Both the position numbers and the translations under genes were made by a program. A DNA stretch of 64,000 bases from Roseovarius sp. EL26 (lineage in GTDB: Bacteria > Pseudomonadota > Alphaproteobacteria > Rhodobacterales > Rhodobacteraceae): positions 248,001 to 312,000 of the forward strand of contig NZ_OUMZ01000006.1 in the NCBI RefSeq assembly GCF_900327775.1, in the 5' to 3' direction. The notes under the pieces were generated by a model, which worked only from the letters and a program-made list of their open reading frames with translations, was not told where the DNA came from and did not search any database. How positions within the stretch are numbered: position 1 is the first letter of the stretch; every line of letters starts with the position of its first letter. Positions 28,550-37,242 of this stretch are shown here, one piece after another.

Positions 28550-29890
28550 TCAGGCGGATTTGCGAGCTTCGGCTTGTTGTGCGCGCAATCGGCCTTTGAG
28601 TTTCTTGTAAGGCAGGCCGGCGGTGGGGATCTCGGCCTCGATCGGGTTCCAGGCTTGCTGGCCGGGTTTGCTGGGCACAGCTTCGGCGATCATGGTGTCG
28701 CGTTTGGCATTGTGGACGCACATCGACAGTGGCCCGCGCGCGGTGGCCACCATGAAGACACAGGAGTTGCAGCGGTCTCCCTCAAGCTTTTCTGCATCCA
28801 TGAAATTATGGATAAAAAAACTGATCTTTTTCGGTGTTTTGTGCAGAAATAGACTCGATTTGAATTCCCAAATCTTGCGCAAGACATAGGCCATCCCGAG
28901 CCAGGCTATACGGGGTGAGCGGGCAGCAGTCCGTAGGGCGCGGGGCAACACTTTGTGCTCAACTGACCAATCACCCTCTTGTTGCGCCATGGCTTGGAAT
29001 AGGGTGGTGAAAAAGGGTGCGTCATCATAGAGGGGCACGGTGGTTTTGCCGTTCGTCAGTACGGCGGTGTATTTGTTGCAATCGGGGTGACCGATCATTG
29101 GTAAGTCAAACGGGAGCGAGGTGCCTGCACCTTCTTCGATCAGTTCGATCACCGACTGTTGGTTGATCACGGTTGCATCGCGTTCTCTTAGAACCCCGCG
29201 TCCGGTGTCGGCTTGCATCTGGAAAGAGGCGAGGGAAATCGGGCCAGCGTGTTGAATGAAGAACTGCACCAGATCGGGGATCTCGTGTACGTTGTCGGCA
29301 CAAACAGTCGTATTGAACAAGACCCGAAGCGGCAGCCCTGCGGCGCGTTCCAAATACTGCAAACGGATCGCATTGAGGGCAGCTTCGCTCTCATAGCTTT
29401 TACGTTCCTGGGTGACATCGACGTGAAACGCCACATCATCCAGACCAGCTTCGGCCAGCCTTTCCAGCATGTACCGACTGGCTTTGATCCCGTTGGTAAA
29501 GAGAGCCGAGCGCATGTTGTGGGCTTTGATCTCACGCACGATCTCCTCAAGGTCGGGCACGGTGCGCAGGGTCGGATCACCGCCAGTGATCTGGACATTG
29601 GTGTGGTCGCCATAGTGATCATGGATCATCTTGATCCGACGCTTGAGTTCAAACAAGGGTACGTCACGCACGGTTTCGGCAAGGTCAGAGAGATAACACA
29701 GCGTACAGTCGAGGTTGCAGCGCTGGGTGATCTCAAGCGCGACACAGGCCATTGGAAAGGTGCGTCCAGCCAATTGCGCAGGTCCGAAATGCCCCGCCTG
29801 CTGCAGCCCCTCGCGTAATGGGGCGGTTGGGTCATTCGGATGCGGGCGAGATGGCTGAAAATGATGAATGTCCTGCTTTGTCAAAAACAC
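28550..29890 (-). CDS. Radical SAM enzyme, MJ0619/Tes-like
   Basis: 446 residues. The iron-sulfur-binding CxxxCxxC motif is C58, C62, C65 (RCNLDCTLCYL), followed by a GGDPTLR region typical of the radical SAM barrel. The C-terminal third (FFIHNFMDAEKLEGDRCNSC then SMCVHNAKRD) resembles the C-terminal cysteine-rich region of the archaeal MJ0619 and tetraether-lipid-synthase-type enzymes, which act on pterins or lipids. Substrate here is unknown. Convergent with the DUF547 gene. The assignment to this subfamily rests on the C-terminal pattern and should be tested. Confidence 0.8.
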   Translation of the reverse strand: MFLTKQDIHHFQPSRPHPNDPTAPLREGLQQAGHFGPAQLAGRTFPMACVALEITQRCNLDCTLCYLSDLAETVRDVPLFELKRRIKMIHDHYGDHTNVQITGGDPTLRTVPDLEEIVREIKAHNMRSALFTNGIKASRYMLERLAEAGLDDVAFHVDVTQERKSYESEAALNAIRLQYLERAAGLPLRVLFNTTVCADNVHEIPDLVQFFIQHAGPISLASFQMQADTGRGVLRERDATVINQQSVIELIEEGAGTSLPFDLPMIGHPDCNKYTAVLTNGKTTVPLYDDAPFFTTLFQAMAQQEGDWSVEHKVLPRALRTAARSPRIAWLGMAYVLRKIWEFKSSLFLHKTPKKISFFIHNFMDAEKLEGDRCNSCVFMVATARGPLSMCVHNAKRDTMIAEAVPSKPGQQAWNPIEAEIPTAGLPYKKLKGRLRAQQAEARKSA

Positions 29891-30079
29891 GTGCTGTACC
29901 TTGCTGCAACTGTCTCAACTGCAGCTAAGCCTTTGATCTGTGAGTGCCATTAACATTCAATCGCGCTGGGACAAGTTGCCGTGAATGGGGCTGAGTCCCT
30001 TGCAAGGCTGTGGTATCGGAAGGCAATGTGAGTGTACGCTACGATCTGCAATAGCCAATCCGCTGGAGGAGCCACGGTC

Positions 30080-31585
30080 ATGACACAAGTATCCGATTTC
30101 GTTTTGGGATTGCTGCAACTGCTGTCCTATCTGTTTGTCTTGGCGGTGGGGCTCGCTGTGTTGTGGGTTGTTGTACTTTATGTGCGCGACAAGACCCAAA
30201 CCGAAAGCACGTTGCGGCGCAACTATCCGGTGATCGCGCGGTTTCGCTATCTGTTCGAACATATGGGTGAATTTCTGCGGCAGTATTTCTTTGCGCTGGA
30301 TCGCGAGGAGATGCCGTTTAACCGGGCGGAACGGTCTTGGGTGTATCGCGCCGCAAAGAATGTGGATTCGACCGTGGCGTTTGGGTCGACGCGGGATTTG
30401 CGGCCAACCGGCACGGTTTATTTCGTCAATTGCCCGTTTCCGGAGCTGACCGAAGATCAAACCGAGCCCACGGCTGTGACCGTGGGGCCCTATGCGCGAA
30501 AGCCCTATACCACGGATTCCTATTTCAACATTTCGGCGATGAGTTTTGGCGCCTTGTCGGTTCCGGCGGTGCGGGCGCTGTCACATGGGGCGAAGAAGGC
30601 GGGTATTTGGCTCAATACAGGCGAAGGCGGGTTGTCGCCATATCATCTGGAAGGCGGCGCTGACATCGTGTTTCAAATTGGCACCGGCAAGTTTGGTGTG
30701 CGTAAGCCCGAGGGCGGGTTTGATGACGATAAGCTGCGCGCGGTGGCCGAACATGATGCGGTCAAGATGTTTGAGCTGAAGCTCAGCCAGGGGGCCAAGC
30801 CGGGTAAGGGCGGCATCCTGCCAGGTGAGAAAGTGACCGAAGAGATCGCAGCCATTCGCGGGATTGAAGTGGGCAAAGCTGCCATCAGCCCGAACCGCCA
30901 TCCCGAGGTGGATTGTGTTGATGATCTGCTGGATATGCTCAATCACATTCGCGATCTGACGGGCAAGCCGGTTGGGTTTAAGGCGGTGGTTGGGGCGTAT
31001 GGGTTTTTCGATGATCTATGTGAAGCGATCCTGAAGCGCGGGATTGAAAGCGCGCCGGATTTCATCACCATCGACAGCGCCGATGGTGGCACCGGGGCGG
31101 CGCCGATGAGCCTGATCGATAATATGGGTGTGCCGGTGCGTGAAAGCCTGCCTTTGGTGGTGAATGTTCTGATCCGTCACGGGCTGCGGGACCGGATCAA
31201 AGTCTGTGCCAGTGGCAAGATGATTAACCCGTCCGAGGTGGCCTGGGCGTTTTGTGCGGGTGCGGATTTTGTCAATTCGGCACGCGGATTCATGTTTGCC
31301 CTGGGCTGCATTCAGGCGCTGCAGTGCAATAAGAACACCTGCCCAACCGGCATCACCACCCATGATGCCAAGCTGCAATATGGTCTGGACCCGACAAACA
31401 AGGCCGAGCGGGTCGCCTATTACGCCAAGAACATGCGCAAGGAAGTAGGCACCATTGCGCACAGCTGTGGCGCATCGGAGCCGCGCAAACTGCAACGTTA
31501 CCACGCGCGGACCGTGTTGGATAACGGGCGATCGGTATCGTTGAGTGAGTTGTTCCCTGAGCCGGAGGTCCGGGGAGAGGCGTAG
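30080..31585 (+). CDS. Membrane-anchored glutamate-synthase-like FMN protein
   Basis: 501 residues from ATG 30080 (GGAGGAG site at 30064; an upstream ATG 30032 is out of the family alignment). An N-terminal membrane helix (about residues 9-35) precedes a GltB-like FMN domain: NISAMSFGALSVPAVRALSHG, NTGEGGLSPYH, and the iron-sulfur cysteines CIQALQCNKNTC. Stand-alone forms of this domain lack the glutaminase and may be 2-oxoglutarate aminotransferases or lipid-linked redox enzymes; the ligand is unclear. Single gene by position. Confidence 0.87.
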   Translation: MTQVSDFVLGLLQLLSYLFVLAVGLAVLWVVVLYVRDKTQTESTLRRNYPVIARFRYLFEHMGEFLRQYFFALDREEMPFNRAERSWVYRAAKNVDSTVAFGSTRDLRPTGTVYFVNCPFPELTEDQTEPTAVTVGPYARKPYTTDSYFNISAMSFGALSVPAVRALSHGAKKAGIWLNTGEGGLSPYHLEGGADIVFQIGTGKFGVRKPEGGFDDDKLRAVAEHDAVKMFELKLSQGAKPGKGGILPGEKVTEEIAAIRGIEVGKAAISPNRHPEVDCVDDLLDMLNHIRDLTGKPVGFKAVVGAYGFFDDLCEAILKRGIESAPDFITIDSADGGTGAAPMSLIDNMGVPVRESLPLVVNVLIRHGLRDRIKVCASGKMINPSEVAWAFCAGADFVNSARGFMFALGCIQALQCNKNTCPTGITTHDAKLQYGLDPTNKAERVAYYAKNMRKEVGTIAHSCGASEPRKLQRYHARTVLDNGRSVSLSELFPEPEVRGEA

Positions 31586-31604
31586 CATTCCCCGGGATTG
31601 GTGC

Positions 31605-31892
31605 CTAAATCCCTTCGACAAGAATGGCGTCACCATCGGAAATTCTTTGACGTAGGGATTTTGCTGCGGCGTAGTCGTCTGAGCTATGCCAGGCGCGCGC
31701 TGCATCTGCGGTTGGGAACGCGATGATCACGACGCGTTCGTGCGGCATCGCACCTTCAAGAACGTCTATTTTTCCCCCGCGCACAATGAAGCGGCCGCCA
31801 AATGCGTCTATCGATTTGGGTGACAGTTTCTTGTATTCCTCAAATGCACTCTGATCAAAAATGCTCTCTTGAAATATTATGTATGCCGTCAT
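31605..31892 (-). CDS. DUF1330 family protein
   Basis: 95 residues, the usual size for this ferredoxin-like dimeric family of unknown function. Signatures: SIFDQSAFEEYKKL near the N-terminus, FGGRFIVRGGKIDVLEG in the middle and SDDYAAAKSLRQR at the end. Nine bases separate it from the upstream EamA gene, so the two likely form an operon. Confidence 0.87.
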   Translation of the reverse strand: MTAYIIFQESIFDQSAFEEYKKLSPKSIDAFGGRFIVRGGKIDVLEGAMPHERVVIIAFPTADAARAWHSSDDYAAAKSLRQRISDGDAILVEGI

Positions 31893-31901
31893 GGATTTAT
31901 C

Positions 31902-32819
31902 TCATGCTTTTTGAATGACCATTATGCCAGCGCTGGCGATTAGGGTGATGCCAAGTATGGTTACGGCGTCTGGCACTTCCCCAAACAAGATGGCCCCCCA
32001 CATCACGACAAACACGAGATAGCAAAAGTCGAACGACGATACGGTCGATGATGGCCCAAGTTGATAGGCGATGGTTGCAAGCTGGCTGCCGGTTGTGATC
32101 AAGATTGCGAGGATAGCTATGACCAGCCAGCCCTGAAGGTCCAAGACCACCCAATCGCTGAGTAGGAATGAATTGGCAGCGGGTGTCGTGGGGATTGATA
32201 TTGCGACGAACAGTGACCCCAACGCCCCCACGATGGCAAATGCCATGTTCAGGCTAAGCGACAACACCAGCGCGGATTCGTCCCTTATTTTTGAGCGCGT
32301 CAGTATCATTGCTATGGCATAAAAGATGGCCGAGGCGAGGGGTAACAAGGCGTAAGGGTTAAAATCGGCAGCGTTTGGTCTAAGGATCAACAGCACCCCT
32401 GAGAAACCAATCACAACCGCGAGCCAGCCTTTGGCCCCAACTTTTTCGCCGGTAAAAATTGCAGCAAACAACGTGATGAAAAGGGGCAATGTGTAGTAGG
32501 CGGCACCGGCAACGGACAGCTTCACCATTGGTAGCGCGGCGTATAAGGCAACCCACATGAAGACGAGCAGAAGGCTCCGCAGTGCGGTCCAGGCAATTTC
32601 ACGTGGGAAAATTGATGCATGTGGTGAGCGGATTTTTATGACTAGGATCAGCGCGGGTATTGTGAGCAAAGACCGCAGGAGGAATATCTGCCAAAGCTGA
32701 ATGTTTGCGCTGACCAGTTTGATGAAGGCATCACTGAGAGAGGCCACAAATACACCCGACAAGATTGCCAGAACCGCGATCCCAAGCGCTTTGTCGTCCG
32801 TTTCGATGTTCTGGGTCAC
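31902..32819 (-). CDS. EamA/RhaT-family drug/metabolite transporter (DMT)
   Basis: 305 residues with about ten hydrophobic helices in two EamA repeats; the WxSLLRSLLTIPALILV and YTLPLFITLFAAIFTGEKV helices are typical. Members export amino acids, nucleosides or metabolites across the inner membrane. It is divergent from an ArsR-type regulator and precedes a DUF1330 gene. Substrate unknown. Confidence 0.88.
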   Translation of the reverse strand: MTQNIETDDKALGIAVLAILSGVFVASLSDAFIKLVSANIQLWQIFLLRSLLTIPALILVIKIRSPHASIFPREIAWTALRSLLLVFMWVALYAALPMVKLSVAGAAYYTLPLFITLFAAIFTGEKVGAKGWLAVVIGFSGVLLILRPNAADFNPYALLPLASAIFYAIAMILTRSKIRDESALVLSLSLNMAFAIVGALGSLFVAISIPTTPAANSFLLSDWVVLDLQGWLVIAILAILITTGSQLATIAYQLGPSSTVSSFDFCYLVFVVMWGAILFGEVPDAVTILGITLIASAGIMVIQKA

Positions 32820-32886
32820 GGTCCTAAGTGCTCCGTCTGGAGGCTTTCAAGTTTCGCCTCGCCATGTTACTTCTGCATAGAAGATA

Positions 32887-32913
32887 ATCAATATAGATAA
32901 ACATCAATATAGA
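32887..32913. promoter_or_regulatory. Tandem 11-bp repeat in the EamA-ArsR divergent promoter
   Basis: ATCAATATAGA occurs at 32887-32897 and again at 32903-32913 (16-base period) just before the ArsR-type regulator start at 32922. It is a likely operator for a winged-helix dimer and also lies over the promoter of the divergent transporter gene. Confidence 0.45.
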
Positions 32914-32921
32914 ATCGTAAA

Positions 32922-33230
32922 ATGTCAACCCTTCCAGCCCTTAAAGCGCTTTCGAACGAAAAACGTCTCCAGATTATGCGGTGGATTGCAGCGCCTGTTG
33001 ACCACTTTCCCGCCCAAACTGACGGCGACCTTGTCGAGGACGGGGTCTGTGTCCAATCCATCACCGAAAAGATTGGCCTGACGCAACCAACAGTCACGTC
33101 TCATATGAGGGTTCTTGAAAAAGCAGGGCTTGTGACATCGAGGCAGATCAAAAACTGGGTCTTTTACAAGCCAAACCGGACTGCAATCGCCGCTGCTCTT
33201 GATGATTTGTCCATGACGTTACTGCGCTAG
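32922..33230 (+). CDS. ArsR/SmtB-type transcriptional regulator
   Basis: 102 residues. A winged-helix domain (about residues 5-90): ALKALSNEKRLQIMRWI, then the recognition helix ITEKIGLTQPTVTSHMRVLE and the wing GLVTSRQIKNWVFYKP. It lacks the metal-binding ELCVCDL motif of ArsR, so it probably senses a small molecule or another signal. Divergent from the EamA gene; likely controls it. Confidence 0.86.
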   Translation: MSTLPALKALSNEKRLQIMRWIAAPVDHFPAQTDGDLVEDGVCVQSITEKIGLTQPTVTSHMRVLEKAGLVTSRQIKNWVFYKPNRTAIAAALDDLSMTLLR

Positions 33231-33415
33231 GTTTTTCCGGAACTGCCGCCCATCATCCTTTGTCATCATGAAGAGTTTGGGTAGCCCACGCATACGTCGC
33301 GCCCTTGAACGAATGGGCGTTTGGTTTCTAGTCAAATCGTTAATGGGCCCTGTTGTTCTTCCTGAGAAACATTGTAGGTTGATTAAATCTGCGTGTTTAA
33401 GAAGGAAAAATCTGT

Positions 33416-34393
33416 ATGACGCCATTCGCGGTTGCCGGAGTGCAAATGTATGTGAACGCATTGCATCCAAATGTCGATGGAATGATCCAAAGGCTGGATA
33501 TCCTGATGGCGCGCTTCCCGTGGACGCAGATGGTTCTATTCAGTGAATTGGCCCCTTATGGCCCGTTGTCGAAGTTTGCTCTGCCGCTGCAGAATGAGGC
33601 GATTGACCAATTTTGCGCAGCGGCGAAAAAGCACAATGTTTGGCTGATACCGGGATCGATGTTTGAAAAGACACCCGAAGGCAAGATTTACAACACCGCC
33701 ACCGTTATCAACCCCCAAGGCGAGGTGATCTCGACCTATCGCAAGATGTTTCCGTTCCGTCCCTACGAGGCGGGCGTAGAGGCAGGCACAGGATTTTGCG
33801 TCTTTGATGTGCCGGATGTGGGCCGGTTTGGCCTGTCGATCTGCTATGATATCTGGTTCCCGGAAACCACGCGCGAGTTGACCAGTCAGGGGGTCGAGGT
33901 GCTGTTGCATCCGGTTTTGACTGGCACCACTGACCGCGAGGCCGAACTGGCTATCGCCCGTGCAACAGCGGCGCAATTCCAGTGCTATGTGTTTGATGTC
34001 AACGGTTTGGGTGCGGGCGGCGTTGGCCGGTCTTGTGTGATCGACCCGACCGCGACCGTGTTACATCAATCCGCTGGGCAAGAGGATATGTTCCCGATTG
34101 AGTTGGATCTTGATATGGTTCGCCGCCAACGCGAGACGGGCATGAAAGGCTTGGGACAGGTGCTTAAGAGTTTCCGTGATCGGTCTGCTGATTTCTCGGT
34201 TTATGATCGTAATAGCGGCACAGATGCTTATCTGAAAACGCTTGGCCCACTTGAGACCCCACAGCAGGGTTCACGCGCTGGTATTCACGTTGATGTGCCA
34301 GCCGAGGCGGCCTCAACAGAAAGTTCACCAAATGACACCGCGGCAGCACCTGAAGGGGCGCTACCCTTTGCAGTTGATACCGTGAGTGGATGA
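33416..34393 (+). CDS. Carbon-nitrogen hydrolase (nitrilase superfamily)
   Basis: 325 residues with catalytic triad E44 (LFSELAPYG), K110 (YRKMFPF) and C143 (LSICYDIWFPE). It hydrolyses an amide or nitrile-type C-N bond. A tail of about 50 residues beyond the domain (TPQQGSRAGIHVDVPAEA...) is disordered and unlike most family members. It precedes the Orn/Lys/Arg decarboxylase gene by 57 bases on the same strand; a polyamine step such as N-carbamoylputrescine hydrolysis would fit but is an inference. Confidence 0.9.
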   Translation: MTPFAVAGVQMYVNALHPNVDGMIQRLDILMARFPWTQMVLFSELAPYGPLSKFALPLQNEAIDQFCAAAKKHNVWLIPGSMFEKTPEGKIYNTATVINPQGEVISTYRKMFPFRPYEAGVEAGTGFCVFDVPDVGRFGLSICYDIWFPETTRELTSQGVEVLLHPVLTGTTDREAELAIARATAAQFQCYVFDVNGLGAGGVGRSCVIDPTATVLHQSAGQEDMFPIELDLDMVRRQRETGMKGLGQVLKSFRDRSADFSVYDRNSGTDAYLKTLGPLETPQQGSRAGIHVDVPAEAASTESSPNDTAAAPEGALPFAVDTVSG

Positions 34394-34450
34394 CCATGCA
34401 GGGAGCATGACCAATTAAGCAAATAATTAATAGAGATAGGGACTGATCAT

Positions 34451-37213
34451 ATGCAATCGATGGACGACTATTATTCGGCAGTTCAATTACGCAATGATCA
34501 TTGGAGTACTTTAAAAGAAGCGACTGCAGCACTGGCGCGCGACCCCAAGGGCAAGAACGCTGCAGCGCTGGCAGAAAAGATTGAAGACATTTTCGATTCA
34601 CTGGCGCTGGTAGAAGGGTATTGGGCCTTTCCGGGTGTGCAGGTCTTTGACCGGGTACGGCGACAGTACAACCACAAAAGCTATGACGACCTGGCCTTTA
34701 CGGTGCAACGCATTCTGCGGGCCTTGACCACAGGGGCTTATCGCCGCCGTCTGATCCCGCTTGAGCGTGACAGCGTTGACGTCGAAGAACACGAAGACGA
34801 AGCAACGCAATCTTTGGAAGCACGGTCGCTGGCCAAGCCCTATTTTGAGGTGATGGTGGTTGATGATCTTAATGAGCATCAAGAACATTGGCTGAAAAGC
34901 AACTTTGCCAAAATGCGCCGCCCGGAAGATCCGTTTCACTATGAGATGGTCACTGTGCCGAGCCTGCAGGATGCGCTGATTGGCATTCTGTTCAATCACA
35001 ACATTCAGGCCATCATTGTACGTCCCGGTCTGGTGCTGGAATCGCAGGTTCAGCTTAAATTGCTGACGCGTTATCTCAATCAGGCCAGCAGCGTTGAGGA
35101 CCTTGATGCGTTGGCGCCAGAGGATTATGGCCCAGAGCTGTGTCGCCTCATTGGACAGGTGCGGCCTGAGTTGGACGCCTATCTGGTGACAGAGCGTTCG
35201 GTTGAAGAGATTGCCGGCATGGATTTGGGGATCTGCCGGCGGGTGTTCTACAATCAAGAAGATTTCTCGGAACTGCACCTGAATATTTTGCGCGGGGTAC
35301 AGGCGCGTTTTAAAACGCCGTTTTTCACCGCGCTTGTCGAATATTCCAAGCAGCCAACCGGTGTGTTTCACGCGATGCCGATCAGTCGCGGAAAATCGAT
35401 TACGCGCAGCCATTGGATTCAAGATATGGGTGCGTTTTATGGCCCTAATATTTTTATGGCGGAAACCTCGGCCACGTCGGGGGGGCTTGATAGCCTGCTG
35501 GAACCGCACGGGCCGATCAAGGAAGCGCAGGAGTTGGCAAGCCGGGCATTTGGTTCAAAGCAAACGTTCTTTGCCACCAACGGTACATCGACCTGTAACA
35601 AGATCGTGGTGCAGGCGCTGGTGCGCCCTGGTGACATTGTCCTGGTAGACCGTGATTGTCACAAGTCGCACCACTACGGCATGGTTCTAGCCGGGGCGCA
35701 GGTGGTGTATCTGGATAGCTATCCGTTGAATGAATATTCGATGTATGGCGCGGTGCCTTTGCGTGAGATCAAGCATCAGCTTTTGCGGCTTAAGGCCGAG
35801 GGAAAGCTGGATCGGGTGCGGATGCTGTTGCTGACCAACTGTACTTTTGATGGGATCGTCTACAATGTTGAACGGATGATGGAAGAATGTCTCGCCATCA
35901 AATCTGATCTGGTCTTCTTGTGGGATGAGGCTTGGTTTGCCTTTGCACGCTTTGGCCCGATCTACCGACAACGTACGGCGATGAATGCGGCCAATAACCT
36001 GCGCGCTAAATTCAAAACCGATGCCTATGCAGCGGCTTACGAGGCGCAGCAAAAAGAGCTGGAAGGTGCGGACGAAGAGACGTTGTTGAACACGCGATTG
36101 CTGCCATCACCCAAGTCTCGAGTACGGGCATATGCTACACAATCGACGCATAAAACGCTGACATCTTTGCGGCAGGGATCGATGATTCATGTCAATGATC
36201 AGGACTTCAAAGGAGAAGTCGAGGCGAGTTTTCACGAGGCGTATATGACGCATACGTCGACCTCGCCTAATTATCAGATCATCGCGTCATTGGATGTTGG
36301 GCGACGTCAGGTTGAATTGGAAGGCTTTGAATTTGTCCAACGACAAGTCGAGGCGGCGATGTCGATGCGGCGCGCAATCTCGACCCATCCGAAGCTTAAG
36401 AAGTACTTCAAGGTCCTGACCTCGGGCGATATGATCCCCGAGGAGCATCGCGAAAGCGGCGTCACCAGCCATTATGACCCCGAGCAGGGTTGGACGGATA
36501 TCTGGGATTGCTGGCAAAACGATGAATTTGCCCTAGATGCCACACGTGTCACGCTGGCTGTCGGTGGCACAGGTTGGGACGGGGATACGTTTAAGACCAA
36601 GATTTTGATGGACAAATACGGCATCCAAATTAACAAAACCTCACGCAATACTGTATTATTCATGACCAACATCGGCACAACGCGATCTTCGGTCGCTTAT
36701 CTGATCGAGGTGCTGGTCGAGATCGCCAATGATCTGGATGATCTGTTGGATGATGCGTCAATGATGGAGCGGCGCGGGTTCGAAAAACGTGTTTCTAATC
36801 TGATGCATGATTTGCCGCCATTGCCGGATTTCAGCCGGTTCCATGATGGGTTCAGAACAGATCAGGCGACATCAGAAGGTGACATTCGATCTGCGTTCTT
36901 CCTGTCTTATGATGAGCAGAATTGTGATTATCTGGAGCTTGACGGTTCGGTCAAAGCGGCGATGGAAAGTGGTGATGAGGTGGTCTCAGCCTCGTTCATT
37001 ATCCCCTATCCACCCGGTTTCCCGATTCTTGTACCGGGTCAGGTTGTGAGCAAAGAAATCCTTGAATTTATGCGCGCGCTGGATGTGAGCGAAATTCATG
37101 GCTATCGCCCTGACCTAGGCCTGCGGGTATTTACGCAAGAGGCGCTCAAACAGCAGGTCAAAGCTAACGCTGCCCGGCTTAAATTGAATGCCGAACGTTA
37201 CAAAATCCAGTAA
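34451..37213 (+). CDS. Orn/Lys/Arg decarboxylase-family PLP enzyme (fold I)
   Basis: 920 residues. The PLP lysine is K568 in QSTHKTLTSLRQGSMI; HKSHHYGM and the WDEAWFAFARF Asp region are further signatures. A 300-residue N-terminal part (about 1-300) includes a CheY-like wing seen in large basic amino acid decarboxylases. It should decarboxylate ornithine, lysine or arginine, giving a polyamine; substrate unresolved. The total is longer than E. coli SpeC-type (about 720) and close to large variants. Cotranscription with the nitrilase is likely. Confidence 0.9.
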   Translation: MQSMDDYYSAVQLRNDHWSTLKEATAALARDPKGKNAAALAEKIEDIFDSLALVEGYWAFPGVQVFDRVRRQYNHKSYDDLAFTVQRILRALTTGAYRRRLIPLERDSVDVEEHEDEATQSLEARSLAKPYFEVMVVDDLNEHQEHWLKSNFAKMRRPEDPFHYEMVTVPSLQDALIGILFNHNIQAIIVRPGLVLESQVQLKLLTRYLNQASSVEDLDALAPEDYGPELCRLIGQVRPELDAYLVTERSVEEIAGMDLGICRRVFYNQEDFSELHLNILRGVQARFKTPFFTALVEYSKQPTGVFHAMPISRGKSITRSHWIQDMGAFYGPNIFMAETSATSGGLDSLLEPHGPIKEAQELASRAFGSKQTFFATNGTSTCNKIVVQALVRPGDIVLVDRDCHKSHHYGMVLAGAQVVYLDSYPLNEYSMYGAVPLREIKHQLLRLKAEGKLDRVRMLLLTNCTFDGIVYNVERMMEECLAIKSDLVFLWDEAWFAFARFGPIYRQRTAMNAANNLRAKFKTDAYAAAYEAQQKELEGADEETLLNTRLLPSPKSRVRAYATQSTHKTLTSLRQGSMIHVNDQDFKGEVEASFHEAYMTHTSTSPNYQIIASLDVGRRQVELEGFEFVQRQVEAAMSMRRAISTHPKLKKYFKVLTSGDMIPEEHRESGVTSHYDPEQGWTDIWDCWQNDEFALDATRVTLAVGGTGWDGDTFKTKILMDKYGIQINKTSRNTVLFMTNIGTTRSSVAYLIEVLVEIANDLDDLLDDASMMERRGFEKRVSNLMHDLPPLPDFSRFHDGFRTDQATSEGDIRSAFFLSYDEQNCDYLELDGSVKAAMESGDEVVSASFIIPYPPGFPILVPGQVVSKEILEFMRALDVSEIHGYRPDLGLRVFTQEALKQQVKANAARLKLNAERYKIQ

Positions 37214-37242
37214 TATCTGGCCCGAACTATCAACCTGTGCGC

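Noticed and set aside
33231..33415. 185-base gap before the nitrilase gene
   Set aside because: Short frames exist on both strands but none resembles a protein; treated as leader sequence.
34598..35509. Minus-strand open frame (303 codons) inside the decarboxylase gene
   Set aside because: Antisense to a well supported PLP enzyme; the composition reads as a codon-shadow.
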